This document shows, in pieces, positions 35,438 through 43,334 of a stretch of DNA of 64,000 nt (its first letter is position 1; each line of letters opens with the position of its first letter). Made by a program: the position numbers and the translations under genes. The notes under the pieces are model-generated. The model was not told the DNA's origin. It worked only from the letters and a program-made list of their open reading frames with translations, and did not search any database. The DNA is from Termitidicoccus mucosus. GTDB lineage: Bacteria > Verrucomicrobiota > Verrucomicrobiia > Opitutales > Opitutaceae. Where the stretch lies: NCBI RefSeq assembly GCF_038725785.1, contig NZ_CP109796.1, forward strand, positions 5,394,001 through 5,458,000, read 5' to 3'.

Positions 35438-35959
35438 ATGAAAACCATCACCCACCTCTCCCGCCTTGCTTCCGTCGCGGCCGCCGGCGCGGTTCTGCTG
35501 CTCCTCGCCGGCTGCGGCCCCTCTTCCAATCCTCCCGATTCCGGCAAGACCGCCTCCGCCGCTTCCGCGCCCGCCACCGGACGCCCCGTCGAAATCACCG
35601 GCAGCGACTCGATGAAGTTCAGCCTCACGGAAATCCGCGCCAAACCCGGCGAGACGCTTTCCATCACGCTCAAAAACGTCGGCACCATGCCGAAGTTTTC
35701 CATGGGGCACAACTTCGTCGTCCTCGCCCCCGGCCTCGATCCCGCCACCTTCGTCAACGATGCCGCCCAGGCCGTGAAGACCGACTACGTGCCGGCCAAA
35801 TACAAAAGCCACATCCTCGCCTCCACCAAGCTCCTCGGCCCCGGCGAAAGCGACACCGTCACCTTCAAGACCCCCGTCCGGTCCGGGCGCTACCCGTTTG
35901 TCTGTTCCTTCCCCGGGCACTTCCAGGTCGGCATGAAAGGCGAACTCATCGTCGAATAA
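35438..35959 (+). CDS. Azurin-like cupredoxin lipoprotein
   Basis: The 173-residue protein has a lipoprotein signal (lipobox LAGC, C26), a low-complexity linker to about residue 48, and an azurin-type blue copper domain. The four expected copper ligands are visible: H91 (SMGHNFVV), C156 and H161 (FVCSFPGHF) and M166. It should shuttle electrons at the cell surface of the inner or outer membrane, probably to NosZ, whose gene starts 52 bp downstream. It is the first gene after the FNR-type promoter. Confidence 0.92.
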   Translation: MKTITHLSRLASVAAAGAVLLLLAGCGPSSNPPDSGKTASAASAPATGRPVEITGSDSMKFSLTEIRAKPGETLSITLKNVGTMPKFSMGHNFVVLAPGLDPATFVNDAAQAVKTDYVPAKYKSHILASTKLLGPGESDTVTFKTPVRSGRYPFVCSFPGHFQVGMKGELIVE

Positions 35960-36011
35960 CCGCCGCGCCTGCGTCCGCTCTCCGCCCCTTCACTCATGCT
36001 CTTCTCCTTCC

Positions 36012-37919
36012 ATGAAAACACACCTTCCCCCTTTCATGTCTCGCCCCGGCCCGGCTGCCCTCGCCGCCGCGCTCGTCCCGGCGCTCCTGCTCTCGGGCTG
36101 CAATCCCCCCGGCGCCTCCTCGTCCTCATCCGGCAAATCCGGCGCGCCCGGTTCCGCTGCCGCCCGCACCTGGGTCGCCCCGGGCGAGAAGGATGAGTAT
36201 TACCTGTTCTACTCCGGCGGGCACTCCGGCCAGGTCTTCGTCGCCGGTCTCCCCTCGATGCGCCACATCTCCACCATCCCGGTGTTCTCTCCGTATCCGG
36301 GAACAGGATACGGTTTCGACGAGGAGACCAAGGCCCTGCTCGGCGACTACGCTTGGGGCGACGTCCACCATCCCGCGCTCTCGCAGGCCGACGGCCTCTA
36401 CGACGGACGCTGGCTCTTCGTCAACGACAACGCCAACAACCGCGTCGCCCGCATCGACCTGCGCGACTTCAAGACCCGCCAGATCCTCGGCCCCATCCCG
36501 AACTCCAGCGGCAACCACGGCTCGTCCTTCGTCACCGAGAACACCGAATACGTGCTCGTGGCTTCGCGTTTCTCCGTGCCCCTCCCCAAGGGCCGCCACG
36601 CCGATCCCGCCGACTACGAAAAAGAATTCAACGGCATGGTCAGCGGCATCAAGGTCGATCCCTCCGACGGCACCATGAGCGTCGGCTGGCAGATTCTCAC
36701 GCCTCCCTTCAACTGGGACTTGGGCTCCACCGGCAAGGGCCCCAGCAGCGGCTGGGCCTTCTGGACCTCCTACAACAGCGAGATGGCCCACGAGACCCTC
36801 GAGGCCACCTCCACCCAGGGCGACCGCGACTACGCCGCCGTCGTCAACTGGCGCGCCGCCGGGCAGGCCGTGCGCGACGGCCTCGCGACCACGCTCGACG
36901 GCGTGCCGGTGATCGCCCCCGCCAAGGTTCCCGGCGTGCTCTACTTCCTGCCCGTGCCCAAGTCGCCGCACGGCATCGACACCGACCCTTCCGGCCGCTG
37001 GATCGCCGCCAGCGGCAAGCTCCAGCCCGTGGTCTCCGTGTTCGATTTCGAAAAAATCAAGGCCGCCATCGACCGGAAGGACTTCACCGGGGAGGTGCGC
37101 GGCGTGCCGGTGATCCGCTACGAAAGCGTGCTCGAGGGCGAGATCCCCGTCGGCCTCGGCCCGCTCCACACCCAGTATGACGGCAAGGGCAACGCCTACA
37201 CCTCGCTCTACATCGAATCCGCCGTCGCCAAGTGGAAACTCCCTCCTTGGACTGCCGAAGAGAAGGCCGACCTCAACAAGGTGATCCTCGACAAGATCGA
37301 CGTGCACTACAACATCGGCCACCTCGTGGTCGGCGGCAGCGACACGAAGGAGCCCTACGGCAAGTATCTCGTCGCGATGAACAAGCTCTCCAAGGGCCGC
37401 CACCTCTCCGTCGGCCCGGCCCAGCCCGAATCGAGCCAGCTCATCGACATCACCGGCGAAAAGATGGAAATGCTCTACGAGGCCTTCACCGAGCCCGAGC
37501 CGCACTTCGCGCAGATTCTCAAGGCCGACGCCATCAAGCCCATCGAGGTCTATCCCAAGGCCGGAAGCGCGCATCCGCACGCCATCTGGGATGCGAAGGA
37601 CGCCTCCATCACGCGCCGCGGCAACACCGTCGAGGTGAAGATGGTGGCCATCCGCAGCCGCTTCATTCCCGACCGCATCGACGTCAACGAGGGCGACGAA
37701 CTCGTCATTCACGTAACCAACGTCGAGCAGACCACCGACATGATCCACGGCCTCGCGATCGCGGAGCAGAACGTCAACGTGATCTTCGATCCGGGCGAGA
37801 CCAAGACCCTCCGGCTCAAGATAAAAAAGCCCGGTGTGTTTCCCTTCTACTGCACCAACTTCTGCTCGGCGCTCCACCAGGAGATGCAGGGCTACCTCGC
37901 CGTAAAACCGAAGTCGTGA
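36012..37919 (+). CDS. nosZ: Nitrous oxide reductase, clade II (Sec type)
   Basis: The 635-residue protein reduces N2O to N2. Its N-terminus is a Sec lipoprotein-type signal (ALAAALVPALLLSGC), not a twin-arginine one, which marks clade II enzymes. A seven-bladed propeller (about 50-530) supplies histidines for the CuZ cluster, for example GDVHHPAL, KSPHGIDTDP, GLGPLHTQYD and HYNIGHLVVGG. The C-terminal cupredoxin has the CuA site, CTNFCSALHQEM (C614, C618, H622, M625). All these key residues are intact. It follows the azurin gene and precedes nosB-, D-, F- and Y-like genes. The length is normal for the family. Confidence 0.97.
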   Translation: MKTHLPPFMSRPGPAALAAALVPALLLSGCNPPGASSSSSGKSGAPGSAAARTWVAPGEKDEYYLFYSGGHSGQVFVAGLPSMRHISTIPVFSPYPGTGYGFDEETKALLGDYAWGDVHHPALSQADGLYDGRWLFVNDNANNRVARIDLRDFKTRQILGPIPNSSGNHGSSFVTENTEYVLVASRFSVPLPKGRHADPADYEKEFNGMVSGIKVDPSDGTMSVGWQILTPPFNWDLGSTGKGPSSGWAFWTSYNSEMAHETLEATSTQGDRDYAAVVNWRAAGQAVRDGLATTLDGVPVIAPAKVPGVLYFLPVPKSPHGIDTDPSGRWIAASGKLQPVVSVFDFEKIKAAIDRKDFTGEVRGVPVIRYESVLEGEIPVGLGPLHTQYDGKGNAYTSLYIESAVAKWKLPPWTAEEKADLNKVILDKIDVHYNIGHLVVGGSDTKEPYGKYLVAMNKLSKGRHLSVGPAQPESSQLIDITGEKMEMLYEAFTEPEPHFAQILKADAIKPIEVYPKAGSAHPHAIWDAKDASITRRGNTVEVKMVAIRSRFIPDRIDVNEGDELVIHVTNVEQTTDMIHGLAIAEQNVNVIFDPGETKTLRLKIKKPGVFPFYCTNFCSALHQEMQGYLAVKPKS

Positions 37920-37952
37920 TCCGTCGCGGCGCCGCGCTCGCCGCCGCTCGCC

Positions 37953-38582
37953 ATGATCAAAACGCTCTTCTCGCGCCAGTATCGCTTCCTGCGCCGCCCG
38001 CTCGGCCTGGCCTCGCGGCTGCTCCTCCTCGCGGCGGCCGCGGCGCTGGTGGGGGCGGTGTTTCTTCCGCTCTGGAAAATCCATCTCGTGGCCCCGCAAT
38101 ACCGCGAGGGCCTCGCCCTGCGCATCTACGCGCACAAGCTCGTCGGCGGCAACGGCGGCCAGGACCTCCACGAGATCAACACGCTCAACCACTACATCGG
38201 CATGAAGCCGCTCGCGCAGGCCGACTTCGCGGAAATGACCTGGCTGCCCTTTGCCTTCGGCGTTTTCGGGCTGCTCGCGCTCCGCGCCGCGTTCATCGGC
38301 CGCATGCAGAGCCTCGTCGATCTCGGCGTGCTCTTCGTTTACTTCACCGCCTTCTCGCTCGGCAATTTCTACCTGCGGCTCTACAATTACGGCCACCAGC
38401 TCGACCCTCGCGCGCCCATGACCATCGAGCCCTTCACGCCGGTCATGTTCGGCAGCCAGAAAATCGCCAATTTCATCCAGACCAGCCTCCCGCAATCCGG
38501 CGCGCTTTGCCTCGCGCTCGTGCCGGTGCTGGTCGCCGCCGCCATGTGGTGCTCCCGCGGGGAAACCCTGCCCGAATCATGA
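37953..38582 (+). CDS. NosB-like membrane protein
   Basis: The 209-residue protein has about four membrane helices (LLLLAAAAALVGAVFLPLW near the N-terminus; LPFAFGVFGLLALRAAFIG; DLGVLFVYFTAFSLGNFYL; GALCLALVPVLVAAAMW). Between the first two is the segment GQDLHEINTLNHYIGM, which I associate with the small membrane proteins encoded just downstream of clade II nosZ (nosB of Wolinella). It is 33 bp after nosZ, and its stop overlaps the nosD start. Its exact function in N2O reduction is not known; a role in electron transfer or maturation is inferred from position. Confidence 0.75.
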   Translation: MIKTLFSRQYRFLRRPLGLASRLLLLAAAAALVGAVFLPLWKIHLVAPQYREGLALRIYAHKLVGGNGGQDLHEINTLNHYIGMKPLAQADFAEMTWLPFAFGVFGLLALRAAFIGRMQSLVDLGVLFVYFTAFSLGNFYLRLYNYGHQLDPRAPMTIEPFTPVMFGSQKIANFIQTSLPQSGALCLALVPVLVAAAMWCSRGETLPES

Positions 38583-39940
38583 CCGCCCCGCGTCGCCATC
38601 TGTTTTGCGCCGTGCTCGCCGCCCTCGCCGCGGGCGCGGCCCATTCCGCCTTCGGCGCGGCGTCCCCGTCTCCCGGCGACGCGCTCCGCGACCGCATCCG
38701 GGCCGCCGCACCCGGCGAGACGCTCCTTGTGCCGCCCGGCGATTACGATGGCCCGTTCGTCATCGAAAAACCGCTCCGCCTCCTCGCCTCGCCTTCCGGT
38801 TCTCCCGTCATCCTCCGCGGCGACCGCCGCACCCATGTCGTCGCGATCCGCGCGCCCGATGTCGAGCTGGCCGGCTTCACCCTGCGCGGCTCCGGACGCG
38901 ACCTCTCGGCCGACCACGCCGCCATCCACATCTCCGCGCCGCGTGCGTTCATCCACGGCAACCGCATCCTCGACAGCCTCCACGGCATCTACGTGCGCAA
39001 GGCCGCCGGCTGCCGCATCGAAGACAATGTCATCCTCGGCGACGGCGCCCTCGCCGCCGCCATCGCCGACCCGCTCGCCGCCGGCCTCAGGCCCGGCGAA
39101 TCCGAACTCTGCGAAATCGAATCCGTCCAGGACCGCCGCGGCAACGGCATCCATCTCTGGAACTCCGCGGGCCACCTCATCGGCGGCAACACCATCAGCG
39201 GCACCCGCGACGGCATCTATTTTTCCTTCACCGACGACACGCAGGTGCGCCACAACACCATCACCGGCGTGCGCTACGGACTGCACTACATGTATTCGGA
39301 CGGCAATACATTCGAGGGAAACCTGTTCACGGGGAACGCCGCCGGCTCCGCCCTGATGTATTCGAAGGGCCTGGTGCTGCGCGCCAACCGCTTCGCCGCC
39401 AACCGCAGCCACCGCGCCTACGGGCTGCTCTTCCAGTCGGTGGACGACACGCTCGTGGAGGACAACCTGATCGAGGGCAATACCCTCGGCTTTTATCTGG
39501 AAAATTCCAACGAGAACACCATTCGCGCCAACCGCATCCTCAACAACCACGTCGGCCTCCGCGTCAACGACAGCACCCGTGGCACCGTGTTTTCCGAAAA
39601 CACGTTTTCCGGCAACATCCACCCGGTCGAGACCAGCGGGCGCAACGCCGCCAACACCTGGGCCGCGAACGGCCGCGGCAACCGCTGGGAAGGCGCGCTC
39701 GCCCTCGACCTGGACCGCGACGGCGTCGCCGATCTCCCTCACCGCGAACCCGATCTTTTCGGCCCGTGGCGGCGTCGCTTTCCCGCCATCGGCCTCCTCT
39801 CCGCCAGTCCCGGCGAGCGCCTGCTCCGCCTCATCCACGGCCGCCTCGCGCTGCCCGGCGTCAGCGGCATCACCGACCCCGCTCCGCTCACCGCCGCGCC
39901 GCCGCCGCTTCTCTCCACGCCCGCACCCGCCGCGCCATGA
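38579..39940 (+). CDS. nosD: NosD copper-cluster assembly protein
   Basis: The 453-residue periplasmic protein has a signal peptide (FCAVLAALAAGAAHSAFGA) and a right-handed parallel beta-helix of PbH1 repeats from about 35 to 370 (for example RIEDNVILGDG, GIHLWNSAGHLIGGNTISGT, TVFSENTFSGN). NosD works with the NosFY transporter to supply sulfur or assemble the CuZ site of NosZ. The ATG overlaps the nosB stop (ATGA), and the frame is shared with a long upstream shadow that is not coding. Length and repeat pattern fit the family. Confidence 0.95.
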   Translation: MTAPRRHLFCAVLAALAAGAAHSAFGAASPSPGDALRDRIRAAAPGETLLVPPGDYDGPFVIEKPLRLLASPSGSPVILRGDRRTHVVAIRAPDVELAGFTLRGSGRDLSADHAAIHISAPRAFIHGNRILDSLHGIYVRKAAGCRIEDNVILGDGALAAAIADPLAAGLRPGESELCEIESVQDRRGNGIHLWNSAGHLIGGNTISGTRDGIYFSFTDDTQVRHNTITGVRYGLHYMYSDGNTFEGNLFTGNAAGSALMYSKGLVLRANRFAANRSHRAYGLLFQSVDDTLVEDNLIEGNTLGFYLENSNENTIRANRILNNHVGLRVNDSTRGTVFSENTFSGNIHPVETSGRNAANTWAANGRGNRWEGALALDLDRDGVADLPHREPDLFGPWRRRFPAIGLLSASPGERLLRLIHGRLALPGVSGITDPAPLTAAPPPLLSTPAPAAP

Positions 39941-40707
39941 TCCATACGCTCGGACTCACCAAATCCTTCGGCTCGCGCCGCGTGCTCCGCGGCCTCGATT
40001 TTGCCGCCGAACCCGGCGCCATCACGCTCCTCATCGGCGCCAACGGCGCGGGCAAAACCACCACGCTCCGCCTCCTCGCCGGCCTGAGCGCGCCCGATGC
40101 CGGCTCCATCCGCATCGCCGGCCACGACCTGCAACGCTCGCGCCGCCTGGCCCTGGCCTGCCTTTCCTGGCTGCCGCAGTCCCCCAGCTTTCACCCGAGG
40201 CTTACCGTCGCGCAAGTCGCCGCCTTCCATGCCCGCCTGCGCGGACGCCTCCTCCGCGCCGTGCCCGCCGCGCTCGATGCCTGGGGGCTCGCCGACTTTT
40301 CGGACGTGCCCACCGGAAATCTCTCCGGCGGCCTTCGCCAGCGGCTCGCCCTCGCTGTCTTTGCCCTCGCCGACGCGCCCGTGCTCCTGCTCGACGAACC
40401 CGGCCTCCACCTCGATCCCGAATGGCGCGAGGCCCTGCAGGATTTTCTCACCGGTGAAGCCCGCCGCGGCCGCACCATTCTCATGGCCACACACCTGCTC
40501 GGCGAATGGGAGGGCCGCATCGACCGCTGCGTGCTTCTCGCCGGCGGACGTTCCGGCGGCGAAGTGCCGCCCGGCGAACTCCGCCGCCACTACCGCGCCT
40601 TCCACCGTCATCTGTTCCCGGCGCAGCCTCTCCCCGCGCACGCATCCGATGGGACTCTGGCGCCGGTTCCATCCCTGCCTGTTTCCGCTTCCGCACCGCA
40701 CGCCTGA
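39937..40707 (+). CDS. nosF: NosF ABC transporter ATPase
   Basis: The 256-residue ATPase has Walker A GANGAGKTT (from 34), a Q-loop (LPQSPSFHP), the signature LSGGLRQRLALAVFALADA, Walker B VLLLDEPG and the switch histidine in MATHLLGEW. With NosY it forms the ABC exporter needed to complete the CuZ centre. The ATG overlaps the nosD stop by ATGA, so the genes are translationally coupled. The C-terminal 35 residues are loose and proline-rich. Confidence 0.95.
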   Translation: MIHTLGLTKSFGSRRVLRGLDFAAEPGAITLLIGANGAGKTTTLRLLAGLSAPDAGSIRIAGHDLQRSRRLALACLSWLPQSPSFHPRLTVAQVAAFHARLRGRLLRAVPAALDAWGLADFSDVPTGNLSGGLRQRLALAVFALADAPVLLLDEPGLHLDPEWREALQDFLTGEARRGRTILMATHLLGEWEGRIDRCVLLAGGRSGGEVPPGELRRHYRAFHRHLFPAQPLPAHASDGTLAPVPSLPVSASAPHA

Positions 40708-40718
40708 ATTCGTTTTCC

Positions 40719-41534
40719 ATGACACCCGCCGCGCCTCCTTTTCCCGCCTTTGCCCAGGTCGCCCGCGCCGCCGCCGGGCGCGAATGGCTCAGCCACCGGC
40801 TCAACCGTTTCCTCCACGCGCATCTGCTGCTCGTTCTCGCCGCCGGCCTGCTCCCGCTTCTCACTCCCGGCGACGCCCTTGCGCGTGGCGCGGCGTGGTG
40901 GCTGCTGCACGCGGTGCTCTATGCCATTTCGCTCTCCGCGCTCCTGCTCGGCCTCAGCTCCGCCCAGGCCGAGGCCGACGAGTTTTCCTGGCTCCTCGCG
41001 CAACCCGCCGGCATCGGTCCGTGGCTGGCCGGCAAGGCCGCCATGCTCGCCCTCCTCGCCGCCGCCTTCGCCGGCCTGCTCGCGCTCCCGTCCGTCCTCG
41101 CCGGGGCCGGCTCGCCCGAACTGCTCCTCACCGCCGCCGGCGCCGCGGGCGTGAGCGTGGTCTGCGCGCTGGCCGGCCTTGTCATAGGATTTTGGATACG
41201 CGACAGCGTGCGCGGGCTGATCGCCGCGCTGGCCGCCTGGCTCGTGCTCCTTTTTGGCGCCGACCTCCTGCTGCTCGCCTTGGCCGGCGCGCCGTTCATG
41301 CAAAATCATCCCGGCCTGTGGGTGCTGCCGCTCATGCTCAATCCGCTCGATGCCTTTCGCGTCACGGTGCTCTTTGCCGTGGAGCGCGCCGCCTTCAGCG
41401 GCCTCCAGAACAACGGGCTCGCCGGTTGGTGGGTGAAGCACGCCGCCGGGTGGTTCGCCGCGTTGACTGCCGCCTGGTCCGCGCTCGCCCTTGCCGCCGC
41501 CTGGCTCGGCGCGCGCCGGCGACTGGACAACTGA
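40719..41534 (+). CDS. nosY: NosY ABC transporter permease
   Basis: The 271-residue membrane protein has about six helices, for example HLLLVLAAGLLPLLTPGD, LLHAVLYAISLSALLLGL, MLALLAAAFAGLLALPSVLA and LIAALAAWLVLLFGADLLLL. The N-terminal FAQVARAAAGREWLSHRLNR and the late NPLDAFRVTVLFAVERAAF agree with NosY. It begins 11 bp after nosF and ends the nos gene run; no nosL follows. It is the membrane partner of NosF. Confidence 0.92.
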   Translation: MTPAAPPFPAFAQVARAAAGREWLSHRLNRFLHAHLLLVLAAGLLPLLTPGDALARGAAWWLLHAVLYAISLSALLLGLSSAQAEADEFSWLLAQPAGIGPWLAGKAAMLALLAAAFAGLLALPSVLAGAGSPELLLTAAGAAGVSVVCALAGLVIGFWIRDSVRGLIAALAAWLVLLFGADLLLLALAGAPFMQNHPGLWVLPLMLNPLDAFRVTVLFAVERAAFSGLQNNGLAGWWVKHAAGWFAALTAAWSALALAAAWLGARRRLDN

Positions 41535-41607
41535 AGCGGCCGCCGGAGAAGAACAGGGGGACGAGTTTCTCTTCTTCGCGGGGCAGGGAAAATCCGGCTT
41601 GCGCGGG

Positions 41608-41638
41608 CATGGAAATATCGTAAAACGATATTTCCATG
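41608..41638. promoter_or_regulatory. 14-bp-arm palindrome over the MarR start codon
   Basis: Arms CATGGAAATATCGT and ACGATATTTCCATG pair perfectly around AAA, and the ATG at 41636 lies inside the right arm. A palindrome of this size before a MarR gene is a likely self-binding operator. In RNA it would also form a hairpin that hides the start codon. Confidence 0.65.
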
Positions 41639-42079
41639 AATTTCTCCCCGACCGGCGCCGGACTCGGCAAGGCCGATTATGAGCTGCTTTCGGAATTCCG
41701 CTACATGCTGCGCAAGTTTCTCGGTTTCAGCGAGGCGGCCGCGGTCAGCCACGGGCTCACCCCGCAACAATATCAGGCGCTTCTCTCCATCCAGGGTTTT
41801 CCGGGCAGGGATTGGGTGACGATCAGCGAACTGGCCGAGCAGATGCAGATCGCCCACCATAGCGCGGTCGGACTCACGGATCGCATGGAAGCGCTCCGGC
41901 TCGTGCGTCGTTTGCCATCGCAGGAAGACCGGCGGCGCGTGCAGGTCTCGCTCACGGCCAAGGGGCTGTGGATTCTGGAAAAACTCTACCGCATCCATCG
42001 CGCCGAGTTGCACTCGACGGGGCCGCGGCTTGCCCGGCTGCTTCACCGCGCGGCGGAGCAAATGTCCGAAGGCGCATGA
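41636..42079 (+). CDS. MarR-family transcriptional regulator
   Basis: The 147-residue protein has the winged helix domain in the middle (GLTPQQYQALLSIQGFPGRD, VTISELAEQMQIAHHSAVGL, TDRMEALRLVRRLPSQEDRR) and a C-terminal dimer helix. The start is at 41636 inside a palindrome that probably is its operator. It is followed 6 bp later by the DUF488 gene and then by the Crp/FNR gene, suggesting one operon downstream of nosY. The signal it senses is not evident; MarR proteins often respond to phenolics or oxidants. Confidence 0.9.
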   Translation: MNFSPTGAGLGKADYELLSEFRYMLRKFLGFSEAAAVSHGLTPQQYQALLSIQGFPGRDWVTISELAEQMQIAHHSAVGLTDRMEALRLVRRLPSQEDRRRVQVSLTAKGLWILEKLYRIHRAELHSTGPRLARLLHRAAEQMSEGA

Positions 42080-42085
42080 TTTCCG

Positions 42086-42553
42086 ATGCAACTGAAGCTG
42101 CACACCTATCGCTATGGAGATGCCGGCGGCCTGCCCGGGCTCGCCCTTGGCGTGGCCCGGTTTCTGCCCAGAAACATCCGTCGTGAAGACTATGCCGCGC
42201 GGGGCTATTTTGATGTATGGCTGCCGCTTCTGGCTCCAAGCCGCGAACTGGTGGCCGCCTACCGGAAGGGAAGCATCGACCACGAGACATTTGCCTCCCG
42301 TTATCGCAAGGAGATGAAAGAGGGCGCGCCGGCACAGGTCATTCGCCTGCTCGCGGCCCAGGCGGCGCGCACGCGCATCAATCTCGGATGTTTTTGCGAG
42401 GATGCCTCCCGATGCCATCGCTCGGTGCTGGCCGCCTTGATTCAAGAGTCCGCGTCCGCGTCGCCCGGCCATCCGCCTCCGGCCTCGGTGATAGCGCTTC
42501 CCTCATCCAAATTTTCGAGTCCCGCCTGTTCCATGCCTGAAATCAAAGACTGA
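42086..42553 (+). CDS. DUF488-family protein
   Basis: The 155-residue cytoplasmic protein matches DUF488: FDVWLPLLAPSRELVAAYRK, TFASRYRKEMKE, and the end motif INLGCFCEDASRCHRSVLAA with C and H residues that may bind metal. It sits 6 bp after the MarR gene and 17 bp before the Crp/FNR gene. The DUF488 family is linked by position to regulation in several bacteria, but its activity is undetermined. The last 30 residues are poorly conserved. Confidence 0.8.
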   Translation: MQLKLHTYRYGDAGGLPGLALGVARFLPRNIRREDYAARGYFDVWLPLLAPSRELVAAYRKGSIDHETFASRYRKEMKEGAPAQVIRLLAAQAARTRINLGCFCEDASRCHRSVLAALIQESASASPGHPPPASVIALPSSKFSSPACSMPEIKD

Positions 42554-42570
42554 TCGGAAAGCCCGCTTCC

Positions 42571-43305
42571 ATGAACAACCCGGCTACTCCCCGTTCCGCA
42601 ACCGCCAGTCCGCATCGCTTGACCGCGTTGATCGCCACGCTCAGGCAGAGCCGGATGTTCGCCGACCTGGCGCCCGCCAATCTCGCCGCAGTGGCCGAAG
42701 GCTGCTCCATCAAAACGCTGCAAAAGGGCGAGATCCTGTTTCACGAAGGAGAAAAGGCAGACGGTTTTTTCGTTCTCCAAAGCGGGCGGATCAGCATCTT
42801 TCGCCTCACGCCCGATGGCCGTGAACAGATCATTTGCGTATTCAGCCCTCCGGAGAGTTTCGCCGAGGTGGTGCTCGCCAGCGCCGAGCGTTATCCGGCC
42901 AACGCCATGGCGCTGGAAGCCTCGCAGGTGATCCGCATCGGCAAGAATCATTTTCGCGACCTGATTCGTCAAAACCCCGAACTGGCTTTGCACATGCTCG
43001 CCTCGATGAGCATGCACCTGAAGCACCTCATGCAATCGCTGCACGAGATCAAGGGACTCCAGATCGAGAGCCGGCTCGCCGCATGGCTGCTCGAACACTG
43101 CCCGGCAGGCGGCAGGGCGGACGGCCCCGCGTCCTTCGTGCTGCCCGTCAGCAAAAAGATCCTGGCCGGTCAGCTCGGCGTCACCAGCGAGACGCTGTCC
43201 CGCACCTTCGCCCGCTTCCGAAAGGACGGCTCCATCCGGGTTGAGGGCACGGTTCTGCATCTGCTCGACCGCCAGGCTCTGAAAGCCCGCGCCGATGGAG
43301 TGTGA
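42571..43305 (+). CDS. Crp/FNR-family regulator (DNR-like)
   Basis: The 244-residue protein has a cyclic-nucleotide-type beta-barrel (SRMFADLAPANLAAVAEGCS, FFVLQSGRISIFRLTPDGRE), a long dimer helix, and a C-terminal winged helix with KKILAGQLGVTSETLSRTFA. The recognition helix SETLSRTFARF is the E..SR type that reads TTGAT sequences. The N-terminal cysteine cluster of oxygen-sensing FNR is absent, so it is more like DNR/NnrR, which respond to NO through heme. It is the natural candidate for the four TTGAT-N4-ATCAA boxes at 33.9, 34.8 and 35.4 kb. This link is inference from position and motif. Confidence 0.88.
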   Translation: MNNPATPRSATASPHRLTALIATLRQSRMFADLAPANLAAVAEGCSIKTLQKGEILFHEGEKADGFFVLQSGRISIFRLTPDGREQIICVFSPPESFAEVVLASAERYPANAMALEASQVIRIGKNHFRDLIRQNPELALHMLASMSMHLKHLMQSLHEIKGLQIESRLAAWLLEHCPAGGRADGPASFVLPVSKKILAGQLGVTSETLSRTFARFRKDGSIRVEGTVLHLLDRQALKARADGV

Positions 43306-43334
43306 GGAGACGCGGTTGCAAAATCATATTTTCC

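Noticed and set aside
36126-36200. Twin-arginine signal for NosZ (clade I)
   Set aside because: The N-terminus has no RR motif; it is a Sec lipoprotein-like signal ending in LLLSGC at about residues 25-30.
36126-38495. 789-codon reverse frame over nosZ
   Set aside because: nosZ is certain from its copper ligands; the antisense frame has only biased composition.
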